NCBI GenBank assembly: GCA_903832295.1
Contig: CAILAZ010000348.1
Coordinates: forward strand, 17,137 to 81,136
DNA length: 64,000 nucleotides
Direction: 5' to 3'
Source: an uncultured Acidobacteriota bacterium
GTDB lineage: Bacteria > Acidobacteriota > Terriglobia > Terriglobales > Acidobacteriaceae
Positions 19,970-29,989 of the stretch are shown piece after piece; position 1 is the stretch's first letter; every line of letters starts with the position of its first letter. The translations under genes were made by a program, and so were the position numbers. The notes under the pieces were generated by a model. It worked only from the letters and a program-made list of their open reading frames with translations. It did not search any database and had not been told where the DNA came from.

Positions 19970-20515
19970 CTAGCGGGCCTTCCACAATATCAGCCGGATG
20001 GCGAGGGCGGCGATGACCGCCAGGGTGCCGAGCAGGGCGTTGTATTCACGATGCTGGAGGTAAAGCCCGCGGGAGAACTGGGAGCGGCCTTCGCTGCCGG
20101 TGCTGAGCCGCGGCAGCAAGCGGGGGACGCGACGGCAGTAATCCGCGTAACCAGGGAAGCGCACGCTGAGGAACTGCTCCTCGCCGCGAATTACCGGGAT
20201 GTAAATGGCTGCAAACATGATCACGATGGCGATGGCGATCTCCCACCGGAGGGCGGCCAAGGCGAAGCCCATGGCAATTACGATTGATCCGAAGTAGAGG
20301 GGGTTGCGTGTGTAGGCATAGGGGCCAGTCATTGCAAGCTCTTCATTCTTCTTGACATGGCCGCTGGAGATGGCGCGAATCCAGACGCCGGTGAGGGCAA
20401 CGGCGGAACCGGCGGCAAGCGACCACCACTCAGGCCGCGCGCGCCACAGAAAAAACGCAGCGAACAGGAATCCGAGCGGCACACGAATTCTCTTGGCGAT
20501 CCGTCCCCAGTCCAT
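19970..20515 (-). CDS. Isoprenylcysteine carboxyl methyltransferase/PEMT-like integral membrane protein
   Basis: GPYAYTRNPLYFGSIVIAMGFAL...VRFPGYADYCRRVPRLLP. Confidence 0.85.
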   Translation of the reverse strand: MDWGRIAKRIRVPLGFLFAAFFLWRARPEWWSLAAGSAVALTGVWIRAISSGHVKKNEELAMTGPYAYTRNPLYFGSIVIAMGFALAALRWEIAIAIVIMFAAIYIPVIRGEEQFLSVRFPGYADYCRRVPRLLPRLSTGSEGRSQFSRGLYLQHREYNALLGTLAVIAALAIRLILWKAR

Positions 20516-20608
20516 ACCCCAGCCCTTACACAGAGTTGCCTCTGTATTCTACGGCATCGGCAGGGATGGGCAGAACTTGAGGCGATGCGGAGGTTGCTGA
20601 ATTTGCTG

Positions 20609-21712
20609 TCAGTCCAGCAACTCGTTGATCTCGGCGAGTACGGAATCGACGGTGAGCTTATCCAGACCTGCGTCCTCGGTGCGGCTGTGGCTGTAGCTGG
20701 TTACGCTGGCAGGGTCACGCAGGACACGGGTTCCGGCCCAGTAGGGACCGTTCCTGGCGGGATCGGTAGGACCGAAGAGGGCCACCGTGCGGACGCCGAG
20801 CATGGCGGCCAGATGCATGGGGCCGGTATCTCCCCCGACGAAGAGGGCGGAGCGGCGTGCCAGGGCCATCAGTTCGCTGAGCGAGCCGGAGATGGCGACC
20901 GCGCTGCGCGTGCTGGCGTTCACTGCCTGATGGGCAAGCGCCTGCTCGCCGGGACCGTAGTTGATGATGGTACGAAAACCGCGCGCGGCCAACCGGGATG
21001 CGAGTTCTCCGTAGCGTTCGGGCGGCCATTGCTTGGCGGCCCAGCCTGCGCCGGGATTGAGGATGGCAATCGGAGAGCGCCAGATTCCGAGGGATTGCAG
21101 GGTGGAATCAATGCGAGCCTCGCTGGCCTTGTCCCGGGGGAGAAGGGCGGTGCCGGGTTGCAGGGTGTCCGTGGCGCGGGACAGGCCGATTTCCTCCAGC
21201 CAGGTCTGCACGGCTTCCACGTTCTGTTCGATGACGTGATGGGCTCGTCCATCTGCCAGCGAGTCATACAGCAGGCGGGCTACGCGCTCGCGGGGATGGC
21301 GGAAGCCCAGGATGCTGCGGGCTCCTGAGAGCTTTGCGATCACGGCGGACTTGATGGATCCCTGGAGATCGAGAGCTGCGTCGTAGTTGCGGCCGCGCAT
21401 GCTGCGGACGGCAGCGGAGAATCCAAGGCGGGTCTCTGAGCGAAGGATATGCCTGCGCCAGGCGCGGGTGTCCACCAGATGCAACTCGTCCACCAGGGGA
21501 CGTCCGGCGCCGCGTGAGCCGGAGAGTTCGACCTCTGGAGCGCAGAGAAGCTCACGCCAGCGGCGCTCGACAACCCACCCGATGCGCGCCTCCGGAAGTG
21601 CGCGGCGCAGCATGGCAACGGCGGGAAGCGCATGCAGAACATCACCCATGGCGCCGAGGCGCACGATGAGGACGCGGGGATTCAATGCGGAGGTGGTGGT
21701 CTTCAGTCGCAA
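20609..21712 (-). CDS. Glycosyltransferase family 9 (heptosyltransferase I-like)
   Basis: VLIVRLGAMGDVLHALPAVAMLR...LFVGGDTGPMHLAAMLGVRTVALFGPTDP. Confidence 0.9.
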   Translation of the reverse strand: MRLKTTTSALNPRVLIVRLGAMGDVLHALPAVAMLRRALPEARIGWVVERRWRELLCAPEVELSGSRGAGRPLVDELHLVDTRAWRRHILRSETRLGFSAAVRSMRGRNYDAALDLQGSIKSAVIAKLSGARSILGFRHPRERVARLLYDSLADGRAHHVIEQNVEAVQTWLEEIGLSRATDTLQPGTALLPRDKASEARIDSTLQSLGIWRSPIAILNPGAGWAAKQWPPERYGELASRLAARGFRTIINYGPGEQALAHQAVNASTRSAVAISGSLSELMALARRSALFVGGDTGPMHLAAMLGVRTVALFGPTDPARNGPYWAGTRVLRDPASVTSYSHSRTEDAGLDKLTVDSVLAEINELLD

Positions 21713-21719
21713 ACTGGTC

Positions 21720-22187
21720 TCAATTCCCTATTCTTCCCAGTATCTCAGTGGTGGAGTGATCCTTGGGGTCGCCGACGATCTCGACGCGGCCCCCAAAAGA
21801 GATGACCTCGTCACGCTCGGGAACGGTCTCGCGAGTGTAATCAGTTCCCTTGGCCTGGACGTCGGGACGAATCTCCCGGATGAGAGCGCGCACGTCAGGC
21901 TCGCCGAAGACCACGACCGCGTCCACACATTCGAGAGCGGCAATAATTTCGGCGCGCTCGCCCTCCGGCATGGCAGGACGCGCGGGACCCTTCAACCGGC
22001 GTACGCTCTCGTCAGAATTGATGGCAACGATGAGCTTTCCGCCGAGTTCGCGGGCACCCCGCAGGTAGCGGACATGGCCCACGTGCAAGAGGTCAAAGCA
22101 GCCGTTTGCAAGGGTCACACTCTCGCCTGCGGCACGCCATTGGGCGACCAGTTCGGCAAGTTCTCCGCGATTGACGATTCGTCCCAC
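21720..22187 (-). CDS. hldC: D-glycero-beta-D-manno-heptose 1-phosphate adenylyltransferase
   Basis: [44 protein letters not shown]... Confidence 0.9.
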   Translation of the reverse strand: MGRIVNRGELAELVAQWRAAGESVTLANGCFDLLHVGHVRYLRGARELGGKLIVAINSDESVRRLKGPARPAMPEGERAEIIAALECVDAVVVFGEPDVRALIREIRPDVQAKGTDYTRETVPERDEVISFGGRVEIVGDPKDHSTTEILGRIGN

Positions 22188-22197
22188 GCCGACCCCG

Positions 22198-23250
22198 TCA
22201 GTCTTCCAGAGCCGCGAGCAGTTCGGCGCGGCTGACGGTGGCGGTGCCGCGCTTCATCACGACGATGCCCCCGGCATAGTTTGCCAACTTGGCGGCGCTG
22301 GCGGTGTCTGCTCCGGCGGCAAGTGCGGCGGTAAAGGTAGCGATCACGGTATCGCCCGCTCCAGTGACGTCCACCACCTGATTGTGACCGTGGATGGGAA
22401 TCTCTACCGGCGCGCGCTTCTTTTCGAAGGCCACCATGCCATCGCCACCGCGGGTGATGACCAGCGATTCAAGCTTCATCTGCTTGAGGAGCGATGCGCC
22501 GGCCTGGAAGAGCTTGTCGTGATCGGTGCCGATGCTGACCTGTAGAGCCTGCTCGACCTCGCCCTCATTGGGTGTGGCGGCGGTGACGCCTTCAAACTCC
22601 AGCATGCGGTAGCGGCTGTCCAGGGTCACAGGGGTGTTGCCCAGCAGGCCCTTGGCACGGACAAAGTTGAATAACCGGGGAGAGACTGCACCATAGCCGT
22701 AATCACTGAGCAGAACAGCGTCAGCGGCTGGTACGTATTCGCGGGCGGACTCCACCAGTTCGACGAGGGTGGGATGAGTGTCGCTGAGTTGATTGCATTC
22801 GCGGTCAATGCGAACTACCTGCTGGCGCGAGGAGTGTGCCGTGTAGGCGAGCACGCGGGTCTTGGTGGTGGTGACGTGTCCCTTCAGTTTGGAGATTCCG
22901 CTGACGGAGATCTTGTTCTTGCGGAAGATCTGGATCAGAGCTCTTCCGGCCTCGTCGTCGCCCACCATTCCCACGGGAAGGGCGGTGACCCCAAGGGCGG
23001 CCAGGTTCATCACCGCATTGGCTCCGCCGCCGGGGATGAGGGTGCGCTCGCGATGCTTGAGGATCAGCACCGGGGCCTCACGCGAGACCCGCGCAATCTC
23101 GCCGGAGATGAACTCGTCGGCAATGAGATCGGCCATCACCAGGACGCTGACGTTGGGGAATGACTCGACAATGCGGCGAAGCTTCTGCCGTTCGGTTAAT
23201 CCGTGATTCACGATGTGTTTCCGCGAGGTCTTCTTTTGAATGGGCGCCAT
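22198..23250 (-). CDS. hldA: D-glycero-beta-D-manno-heptose-7-phosphate kinase (PfkB family)
   Basis: [27 protein letters not shown]...[14 protein letters not shown]...[18 protein letters not shown]. Confidence 0.9.
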   Translation of the reverse strand: MAPIQKKTSRKHIVNHGLTERQKLRRIVESFPNVSVLVMADLIADEFISGEIARVSREAPVLILKHRERTLIPGGGANAVMNLAALGVTALPVGMVGDDEAGRALIQIFRKNKISVSGISKLKGHVTTTKTRVLAYTAHSSRQQVVRIDRECNQLSDTHPTLVELVESAREYVPAADAVLLSDYGYGAVSPRLFNFVRAKGLLGNTPVTLDSRYRMLEFEGVTAATPNEGEVEQALQVSIGTDHDKLFQAGASLLKQMKLESLVITRGGDGMVAFEKKRAPVEIPIHGHNQVVDVTGAGDTVIATFTAALAAGADTASAAKLANYAGGIVVMKRGTATVSRAELLAALED

Positions 23251-23386
23251 TGCACCAAGATTCTCTCATGACGCTGTGCTGGACGCGCAGAATTAGCGGC
23301 GACCGAATTCCCACTACGGACCCAAAACAGCTCGGGGGCAGGTTGATTTGTTTGTAAACAGGAGTCCCACGCAGTAGCATCCGCGC

Positions 23387-23782
23387 ATGCGATCGATTGT
23401 CTTCCACGGCACGGCAACGCGGCGGATGAGCGAGGAAGAGCTTGCATCGCTGTGGCGGGAGCGTGCGGAGATCGAGAGCCACGTGGAGATCACGGGGATG
23501 CTGTTACACAAAGCGGGCGAGTTCCTGCAGGTGATCGAAGGTCCCAACGCCGTGATCCGCGATATGTATGCGCGCATCCTGGCCGACCCGCGGAACAAGG
23601 AGGTGCGAACCATCAGCGACCGCTTCATCGTCGAGCGGGAGTTTGAAGGCCAGCCGATGGGCTTCCTGAACCTGGACGAGTTGCCCGCCCAAACTCCGCT
23701 GACAGACGGTTTCAGCTACGAGGCATTTTCGGTTGAGCCGGAGTCAGCGCTGCGAACCCTGCGCTATTTCCGTTACCGCTGA
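23387..23782 (+). CDS. BLUF-like domain protein (degenerate photoreceptor fold)
   Basis: ITGMLLHKAGEFLQVIEGPNAVIRDMYARILADPRNKEV...REFEGQPMGFLNLDEL. Confidence 0.85.
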   Translation: MRSIVFHGTATRRMSEEELASLWRERAEIESHVEITGMLLHKAGEFLQVIEGPNAVIRDMYARILADPRNKEVRTISDRFIVEREFEGQPMGFLNLDELPAQTPLTDGFSYEAFSVEPESALRTLRYFRYR

Positions 23783-23798
23783 CGTGGAAGCGCAGAAA

Positions 23799-24044
23799 TC
23801 ACTCGCCTGAGATTTCTACCCGGGGCTTCTTTGCGTTGCCCGCAAAATTTTCCACGCATTTGTCAGAGATATGCACAGGGTTGGAGCACTGTCCGGCAGC
23901 GGCGCGGTTAAAGGCGCGGTAGAGGCGCTTCACGTCCACCTTGCCGTTGCGCAACTCGCGCTCCACCGCGTTATGCATGGCAGAGAGCAACTGGGTGCGT
24001 AATTCGTTGAGAACCTTGTCGATGTAAATGTAAGGCAGATGCAC
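23799..24044 (-). CDS. Hypothetical 81-aa protein
   Basis: GTG start after GGGGGAGG; (M)HLPYIYIDKVLNELRTQLLSAMHNAVERELRNGKVDVKRLYRAFNRAAAGQCSNPVHISDKCVENFAGNAKKPRVEISGE; strong GC3 bias. Confidence 0.5.
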   Translation of the reverse strand: MHLPYIYIDKVLNELRTQLLSAMHNAVERELRNGKVDVKRLYRAFNRAAAGQCSNPVHISDKCVENFAGNAKKPRVEISGE

Positions 24045-24100
24045 CCTCCCCCGGTGGGTCTCCGGTATATGAACGATACACGCTGGAGAGCCTTTGCGCC

Positions 24101-25024
24101 TTATGGAGCGAGCAGGCGGCCAACCATCTCCGTCGCTGGGGGCACGGCGTGAGGGCCAAATTGCGTGACCCACTGCATCGCCGCCTCAGCGCGGAACCAG
24201 GTCAACTGGCGCTTGGCATAGTTGCGGTGGCCCTGCTGGGCGCGCCCCACAGCTTCCTCAAGCGCGCACTCGCCGCGGAGGTATTCAGCCGCCTGACGGT
24301 AGCCCAGCGAGCGCATGGCGAAGACCTCTGGGCCGTAACGCTGGAGCAGGCCGCGAGTCTCCTCCACCAGCCCGTGCTCGAACATCTCAGCACAGCGCCG
24401 GTTGATGTGCGCGTAGAGCGCGCTGCGCTCCGGGCTCAGGCCGATCTGCAGGATGCGGTAACCCTGGATAGGATCGCGGCCCTCGCGCAACAGCGCGCTC
24501 ATGGGACGGGCGGCACTCACGCAGACCTCGATGGCGCGAATGAGTTTAGGCTCATCGTTGGCGTGAATGCGCTCGGCGACCTCGGGATCAAGGCGGCGCA
24601 GCAGGCGCCAGAGCGACCCGGCACCTCGGCGGCGGCGGAGACGGGCGCGCAGTTCTTCGTTGCGTTCGGGCCCGGCAAACAAGCCATCGAGCATGGCGCG
24701 GAGGTAGAGCCCAGTGCCTCCGCAGACGATGGGCAGATGACCACGGCTGGTAATTGCCGCTGCTGCTGCGCGTGCCTGCCGGGCGTATTCTCCGGCGGTA
24801 AAGTTCTCCTCCGGGGCGGCCACGTCGATGAGGTGGTGGGGGACGAGCGCGCGCTCGTTCCGGCTTGGTTTGGCGGTGCCTATCTCAAAGTCACGATAGA
24901 CGGCCACTGAGTCACAGCTTATGATCTCGCCGCCGAACTGCCGCGCCAGCGCCAGGGCCAGCGAAGATTTTCCACTGGCAGTAGGTCCGGCGATGACCAC
25001 AAGCGGTGAGAGGGTAGGGCTCAT
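24101..25024 (-). CDS. miaA: tRNA dimethylallyltransferase
   Basis: LVVIAGPTASGKSSLALALARQFGGEIISCDSVAVYRDFEIGTAKPS...GGTGLYLRAMLDGL. Confidence 0.96.
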   Translation of the reverse strand: MSPTLSPLVVIAGPTASGKSSLALALARQFGGEIISCDSVAVYRDFEIGTAKPSRNERALVPHHLIDVAAPEENFTAGEYARQARAAAAAITSRGHLPIVCGGTGLYLRAMLDGLFAGPERNEELRARLRRRRGAGSLWRLLRRLDPEVAERIHANDEPKLIRAIEVCVSAARPMSALLREGRDPIQGYRILQIGLSPERSALYAHINRRCAEMFEHGLVEETRGLLQRYGPEVFAMRSLGYRQAAEYLRGECALEEAVGRAQQGHRNYAKRQLTWFRAEAAMQWVTQFGPHAVPPATEMVGRLLAP

Positions 25025-25029
25025 GGCAG

Positions 25030-25170
25030 TTATCGAACACCGAAAACTTCATGCAGGAAGAACGGGAAGTAGCGCACCACCGCGATGGCGACGATCAGTC
25101 CGAGGACGATCAGCAGGCCCAGTGTGTAGGGAGTCTCCGGCTCGCGGTTGAGAATTGGCATCGCGGCCAT
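25030..25170 (-). CDS. Small single-TM membrane protein (46 aa), absent from the ORF track
   Basis: Translated by eye: MAAMPILNREPETPYTLGLLIVLGLIVAIAVVRYFPFFLHEVFGVR*; one hydrophobic helix, 5 bp between its stop and the miaA start. Confidence 0.7.
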   Translation of the reverse strand: MAAMPILNREPETPYTLGLLIVLGLIVAIAVVRYFPFFLHEVFGVR

Positions 25171-25200
25171 TCTACGCGAACGGAAGCCGGGGGATGGCGG

Positions 25201-26202
25201 CTACTGCACCATCTCTCCCTCTTTGGGGTTGTAGAAGAAGGTGATGCGCAGCGCGAGGTAGGGGCCGTGAAAGTCGTGCGGCAGAGGCGAGAAGGGGTCG
25301 GATGCGGTAATGCCGCCGTAGGCGGCGCGATCCAGGGGGATGTCTCCGGAGGGTGCTTCGATGAACATGCCCGCGACTTTTCCGTTGGGTGTGATCAGGA
25401 ACCGGATTGCCACCTTGCCATGCTTCATCAGGGGCGAACGAGCTTCCTCAGGGATCAGGTTGTACCAGTTCACCTTGATCGATTGCAGCACGCGCGAGAG
25501 ATAAGGGCCGAAATCGACGCCCTCGGTGTCGCTCAGCACGTCAAAGGGACCCATGCGGGCGTTGCGGTCCACTGAACCCATGCCATAGCCTCCGCCGCCT
25601 CCGCCAATGGAACCCACGCGGGGAGCGTTGCGAGTGGCCTCGGCGATGGCAGCTCCGGCGGATCCGGGCAACCGGAAGGGATTCTCGGCAGGCTCCGGCC
25701 GCTCAGGTTGCACCCTGGGCTGGGAGAAGTTGTTCATGGGCCGCTCGGATCCCTGGGGCGCCTGCTGCGGTGCGCCCTGCGGTTGAGGCGCCGGTCCCGG
25801 TGCCCCGGGAGGCATCATGTTCCCGCGCATGCGGGCCTCGCGGAGAACGTCCAGTGCCTTCTGGTCGAGCTGTGGGCGCGTGCTCTGGGCAATGCGGTTT
25901 TTGTCACTTACCTTGTCTGACTGAACCTTCTGCGGCGGCTTCTGCAGATCATTCGGCAGGGCGAGAAACGTTGGCTGTTTGGCGCGCGCAAGGTCCTCAG
26001 CGCGTATGAAGTGAACCGGGCTCCAGTCGGGCATCCACTTGGGCGAGGTAAACAGCCCCACCACCAGCACGATGTGGACGATCACCGAAATCCAGAAAGC
26101 CTCGCGCATGCGCGAGCGCGCCAGATCGCTTTCGAGCTCTGCCAGCAGATGCGGCATGAACTCGGGAGCGTCGTCGTCTTCGATCTCGATAAAGCGCCGC
26201 AC
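25201..26202 (-). CDS. TonB-like energy transducer (start uncertain)
   Basis: TM FWISVIVHIVLVVGLF, Pro/Gly-rich linker, C-term VLQSIKVNWYNLIPEEARSPLMKHGKVAIRFLITPNGKVAGMFIEAPSGD. Confidence 0.8.
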   Translation of the reverse strand: MRRFIEIEDDDAPEFMPHLLAELESDLARSRMREAFWISVIVHIVLVVGLFTSPKWMPDWSPVHFIRAEDLARAKQPTFLALPNDLQKPPQKVQSDKVSDKNRIAQSTRPQLDQKALDVLREARMRGNMMPPGAPGPAPQPQGAPQQAPQGSERPMNNFSQPRVQPERPEPAENPFRLPGSAGAAIAEATRNAPRVGSIGGGGGGYGMGSVDRNARMGPFDVLSDTEGVDFGPYLSRVLQSIKVNWYNLIPEEARSPLMKHGKVAIRFLITPNGKVAGMFIEAPSGDIPLDRAAYGGITASDPFSPLPHDFHGPYLALRITFFYNPKEGEMVQ

Positions 26203-26466
26203 CGGACGCCGCGAGGGCGTTGGCCTGGGTGGCGGAGGCGCTATCTGGTTTTTGCCCTCGGGTTCGATCTTGGGACTCCTCTAGAAGCTTGGATGAGCGG
26301 ACCGGCCCTCCCGGAGGAGTGTCCGCTCCGGCCCCTGGCGTTGCGCTCTCTCTGCACACGCAGCAACTCCGGTGGAGGAGCGCTACTATGATTTTCGCAT
26401 CGAACAGCGCATTACATCTGGCTAATCGCTTGTACCCCGCCGCGAGCCCTGAGCGCTTTACGATTC

Positions 26467-27474
26467 TTAACTTATCGCTCCGCGCATGGCGGCTGCCACC
26501 TCGTCCAGGTGGGCACGTTTCTGGTGCTCGGCCATCTGCTGCTGAATATCGATGGCCAGGGCGAGGGCGGCGCGTCCATCGTCCAGTGTCACCTCAGGCG
26601 TGGAGCGCTGGCGCACGGCATTCAGGAAGCTGCCCAGCTCGGCGCGCAGTGGCTCCTCGGTGGTTACAGAGGGCTTGAAAGGTACGACCTCGGGCAATCC
26701 GCCGGCGGTGGGTTTTACGGTGAGCGAGAATACATCCCGCCGCGAGTAATCCAGCGAGACATATTGCGCGGGCTGGAAGAAGCGCAGCTTGCGTACTCGC
26801 TCGGTGCTGATGCGGCTGGCGGTGAAGTTGGCGATGCAGCCGCTCTCAAACTCCAGGCGCACGCTGGCAATATCCACCTTGCCGGTAAGCACGGGCAGGC
26901 CAACGGCACGCAGCTCGCGTACCGGAGAGTTCGCCATCTTCAGGACAATATCCAGGTCGTGAATCATCAGGTCGAGCACTACGTCCACGTCCAGCGAGCG
27001 CGGGGTGAAGACGCTGAGGCGATGAACTTCAAAGAACATGGGGCGGGTGAGCAGCGCCCATGTGGCGCGCACGGCTGGGTTAAAGCGCTCAAGGTGGCCA
27101 ACCTGCGCGATGCGGCCATGCTGCCTTGCCAGCGCAATCAGGGTATCTGCCTCGGCCAGCGAAAAGGCGAGCGGCTTTTCAATCAACACATCCACGCCGC
27201 GCTCCATCAACTCGCGGGCGGTGGCAAGGTGAGCCACGGTGGGCACGGCAACGCTCATGGCTTTCACGCCGGGGCAGGCGGCGAGCATCTCTCCCACCGA
27301 GCCAAAGGCCTGGCCGCCGAACTCGGCCGCCACGGCCTGGGCGCGAGCCACATCGGCGTCCACCACGGCTGCGAGTTCCACGCCCTCACCGGATAGCTCT
27401 CTATAAACACGAGCGTGATTGCGCCCGAACGAGCCCACGCCCACCACTGCAACCTTGAGATTTTCGTTGTTCAC
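26467..27474 (-). CDS. Gfo/Idh/MocA family oxidoreductase
   Basis: [34 protein letters not shown]...[19 protein letters not shown]. Confidence 0.93.
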   Translation of the reverse strand: MNNENLKVAVVGVGSFGRNHARVYRELSGEGVELAAVVDADVARAQAVAAEFGGQAFGSVGEMLAACPGVKAMSVAVPTVAHLATARELMERGVDVLIEKPLAFSLAEADTLIALARQHGRIAQVGHLERFNPAVRATWALLTRPMFFEVHRLSVFTPRSLDVDVVLDLMIHDLDIVLKMANSPVRELRAVGLPVLTGKVDIASVRLEFESGCIANFTASRISTERVRKLRFFQPAQYVSLDYSRRDVFSLTVKPTAGGLPEVVPFKPSVTTEEPLRAELGSFLNAVRQRSTPEVTLDDGRAALALAIDIQQQMAEHQKRAHLDEVAAAMRGAIS

Positions 27475-27598
27475 CCTTCAATTCTCGCAGATTCAGGCCG
27501 CCGGGGAGAAGTGGCCAGAGTGCCGGCGCTTATGCTTTGCAGAGAAATCCTCTACAATCCCGGTGACTGGCCGAATGTCCAGCCCAGGAGCTTATCCG

Positions 27599-28132
27599 AT
27601 GGCCATGCGCTCCAAACCCGTCAGGAAATCCGCGAGCGGACTCTCCCACTACGACGCCAGTGGCCGCGCCACCATGGTGGACGTCTCTGCCAAACTGCCC
27701 TCTGCGCGTACGGCGGAGGCGAGCGCGCGCATTGTGATGAGCGCGAAGGTAATGGCCGCTCTGCCGCATAATCCCAAGGGCGATCCATTCGAGGTGGCTC
27801 GTGTAGCCGGAATCCAGGCGGCCAAGCGCACGGCGGAGCTGATACCGATGTGTCATCCGGTGGCGCTGAGCTTCGTGGATATCTCCTATGCGCTGTGCGA
27901 AGATGGCGTTACCCTGCGCTCCGAGGCTCGTACCACTGCCGGGACCGGGGTGGAGATGGAGGCGCTGACGGCGGTTTCTGTGGCGGCTCTCACGGTTTAC
28001 GATATGTGCAAAGCTCTGGACAAGGGCATTGAAATTCGCTCTATCCAATTGGAACGCAAGAGCGGCGGCAAGAGTGGAGACTACAGGCGCAGGGGCCATC
28101 CAGGCGCTGAGAGTAGTGGAAGAGAAGGCTGA
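27599..28132 (+). CDS. moaC: Cyclic pyranopterin monophosphate synthase
   Basis: [33 protein letters not shown]...[14 protein letters not shown]...[25 protein letters not shown]. Confidence 0.95.
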   Translation: MAMRSKPVRKSASGLSHYDASGRATMVDVSAKLPSARTAEASARIVMSAKVMAALPHNPKGDPFEVARVAGIQAAKRTAELIPMCHPVALSFVDISYALCEDGVTLRSEARTTAGTGVEMEALTAVSVAALTVYDMCKALDKGIEIRSIQLERKSGGKSGDYRRRGHPGAESSGREG

Positions 28133-28136
28133 GGTC

Positions 28137-28883
28137 ATGGGCCAGGCTGTTCGCGTCCTGCTTGTGGACGATAATCCGCAGATCCGCCAATTGCTGCTGG
28201 AGTCGCTCGCGCCGCTGGCGACAGTGGAGTCGTTTGGCCGAGCCGAAGATGCGTTGCGCAGCGCGGAGAAGCAGGCTCCCGACCTGATCATCTCCGACTA
28301 CCGCATGCCCGGCCTGAGCGGATTGGAACTATTGGCCAGGCTGCGCATAGCGCTTCCGCGGGTTCCGGTAATCATCATGGCGGCGCGCGCCGATATCAGC
28401 GGCCCGTTGGCGGGTTCCAGCCCGCTGGTGGAAGAGTTCATCCAGAAACCATTCTTTGTGGAAGATGCGATGACGCGGGTTCAACGCGTGCTGGAGCGCA
28501 TCAGCATCAGCAAGGCGACACGCGAGGCCACAAACTCCACCAGCGTGCGGGGAACGCTGGCGCAGATGTCGGTGGTGGATCTTCTGCAGACGCTCGACAT
28601 TGGGCGCAAGACCTGCCGCCTCGCGCTTCAGTATGGCGGCCGGGAGTGCGAGATGCATTTCCTCGACGGGCAACTGATTCACGCCACGCTGGGTGCGGTA
28701 AGCGGAGAGCCTGCAATCTACGCGGTGGTTGCATGGATGGAAGGCACGTTCCGAATCGATTTTGAACGCCGGGAATGCCCCGCCACCATTACCCACAGCA
28801 CGCAGTCGGTCCTGCTGGAGGCGCTGAGACTGCTGGATGAATCTCAGCGGGATGGCGAGGCGCCGGAGATCAAGGGAGCCTGA
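28137..28883 (+). CDS. Response regulator with C-terminal DUF4388 (PATAN) domain
   Basis: Receiver VRVLLVDDNPQ...PDLIISDYRMPGLSG...EFIQKPF; PATAN GTLAQMSVVDLLQTLDIGRKTCRLAL. Confidence 0.9.
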   Translation: MGQAVRVLLVDDNPQIRQLLLESLAPLATVESFGRAEDALRSAEKQAPDLIISDYRMPGLSGLELLARLRIALPRVPVIIMAARADISGPLAGSSPLVEEFIQKPFFVEDAMTRVQRVLERISISKATREATNSTSVRGTLAQMSVVDLLQTLDIGRKTCRLALQYGGRECEMHFLDGQLIHATLGAVSGEPAIYAVVAWMEGTFRIDFERRECPATITHSTQSVLLEALRLLDESQRDGEAPEIKGA

Positions 28884-28962
28884 GCGCCCTGCAACGGCTG
28901 TAACCTCAATGTAAAAGCGGTGCGCTATACTCCCCTTGCGAGAGGCTGCCCTGACCCATCCG

Positions 28963-29937
28963 ATGCCTGCTTTCCATAAAGCTCTTCTCCTGTTCAATCC
29001 CGTTGCCGGGGCTCATCTGGAGGCGCGAACCGCGACCATGCGCCGCATTGCGGAGCTGTTCCGCCGCGCTGGAGTTGAGGTGCTGGTGCAATCCACGCGG
29101 GCGCGCGGCTCTGCGGGAGAGCAGGCACGCGAGGCCATCGGCTCAGGCTGCGACGCGGTGTTTGCCTGCGGCGGGGACGGCACGGTCTTTGAGGTTCTTC
29201 AGGGCGTGGCCGAGAGCACGGCAATGATGGGAGTCATCCCCCTGGGAACGGGAAATGTGCTGGCCCACGATCTTGGGATGGCTGGACGTCCGGAGCGCGC
29301 CGCCGAGCAGGCGCTCAACTTTACCCCGCACACCATCTCGCTGGGACGCATTGAAGCCGCCGGCCGAACGCGATTCTTCACCGTGGCAGCCGGCGTCGGA
29401 GTTCATGCCGAGCTCATCTACCGTGCCAATGCCCGTGCCAAGCAGCGCGGCGGCTACCTGGCCTACTATGCACACGGCGCGCGCCTGCTTTTCCGCCACG
29501 CCTTCGTTCCCTTTCCGGTGGAAATCACTACTGCCGACGACAAGGTCATCCACACCACCTCGCTGGAACTGGTGGCCATGCGGGTGCGCTCCTTTGGCGG
29601 GCCGTTGCGCAACTGGCGGCCAGGCAGTTCCCTGCTCTCCACTGAATTGCGATTGGTGCTGCTGCGCAACGCCAGCCGCGCCCACATGTTGCGCTATACG
29701 CTGCAGGCGCTTACCGGAATCGCTCCCTTTGACGAGTTGAATACGCCGGATGCCGACTTGTCCTTTGTCTTTGCGAAGTCAGTCAACTGTCTTGCGCCAG
29801 AGCTTCGCGCCTCCGAGCTAAGGGTACAGGCCGATGGCGAAATGCTGGGGCCTTCGCCGACGAAGATTTCGATCATTCCGCGCGCGCTTACCCTGCTGAT
29901 GCCCGCCGCCGCCGAGGGCGAGTCCGCGGGCACATAA
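28963..29937 (+). CDS. Diacylglycerol/lipid kinase family protein (YegS-like)
   Basis: LLFNPVAGAHLEARTATMRRIAELF...VFACGGDGTVFEVLQGV...GVIPLGTGNVLAHDLGM. Confidence 0.9.
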   Translation: MPAFHKALLLFNPVAGAHLEARTATMRRIAELFRRAGVEVLVQSTRARGSAGEQAREAIGSGCDAVFACGGDGTVFEVLQGVAESTAMMGVIPLGTGNVLAHDLGMAGRPERAAEQALNFTPHTISLGRIEAAGRTRFFTVAAGVGVHAELIYRANARAKQRGGYLAYYAHGARLLFRHAFVPFPVEITTADDKVIHTTSLELVAMRVRSFGGPLRNWRPGSSLLSTELRLVLLRNASRAHMLRYTLQALTGIAPFDELNTPDADLSFVFAKSVNCLAPELRASELRVQADGEMLGPSPTKISIIPRALTLLMPAAAEGESAGT

Positions 29938-29989
29938 AGCCCTTGCCCTTTGACATTCCGGGCAAACCTTGCCAACCTGAAATCCACGC

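Noticed and set aside
26387-26678. Plus-strand [38 protein letters not shown]...
   Set aside because: Runs antisense into the Gfo/Idh/MocA gene and becomes low-complexity; likely spurious
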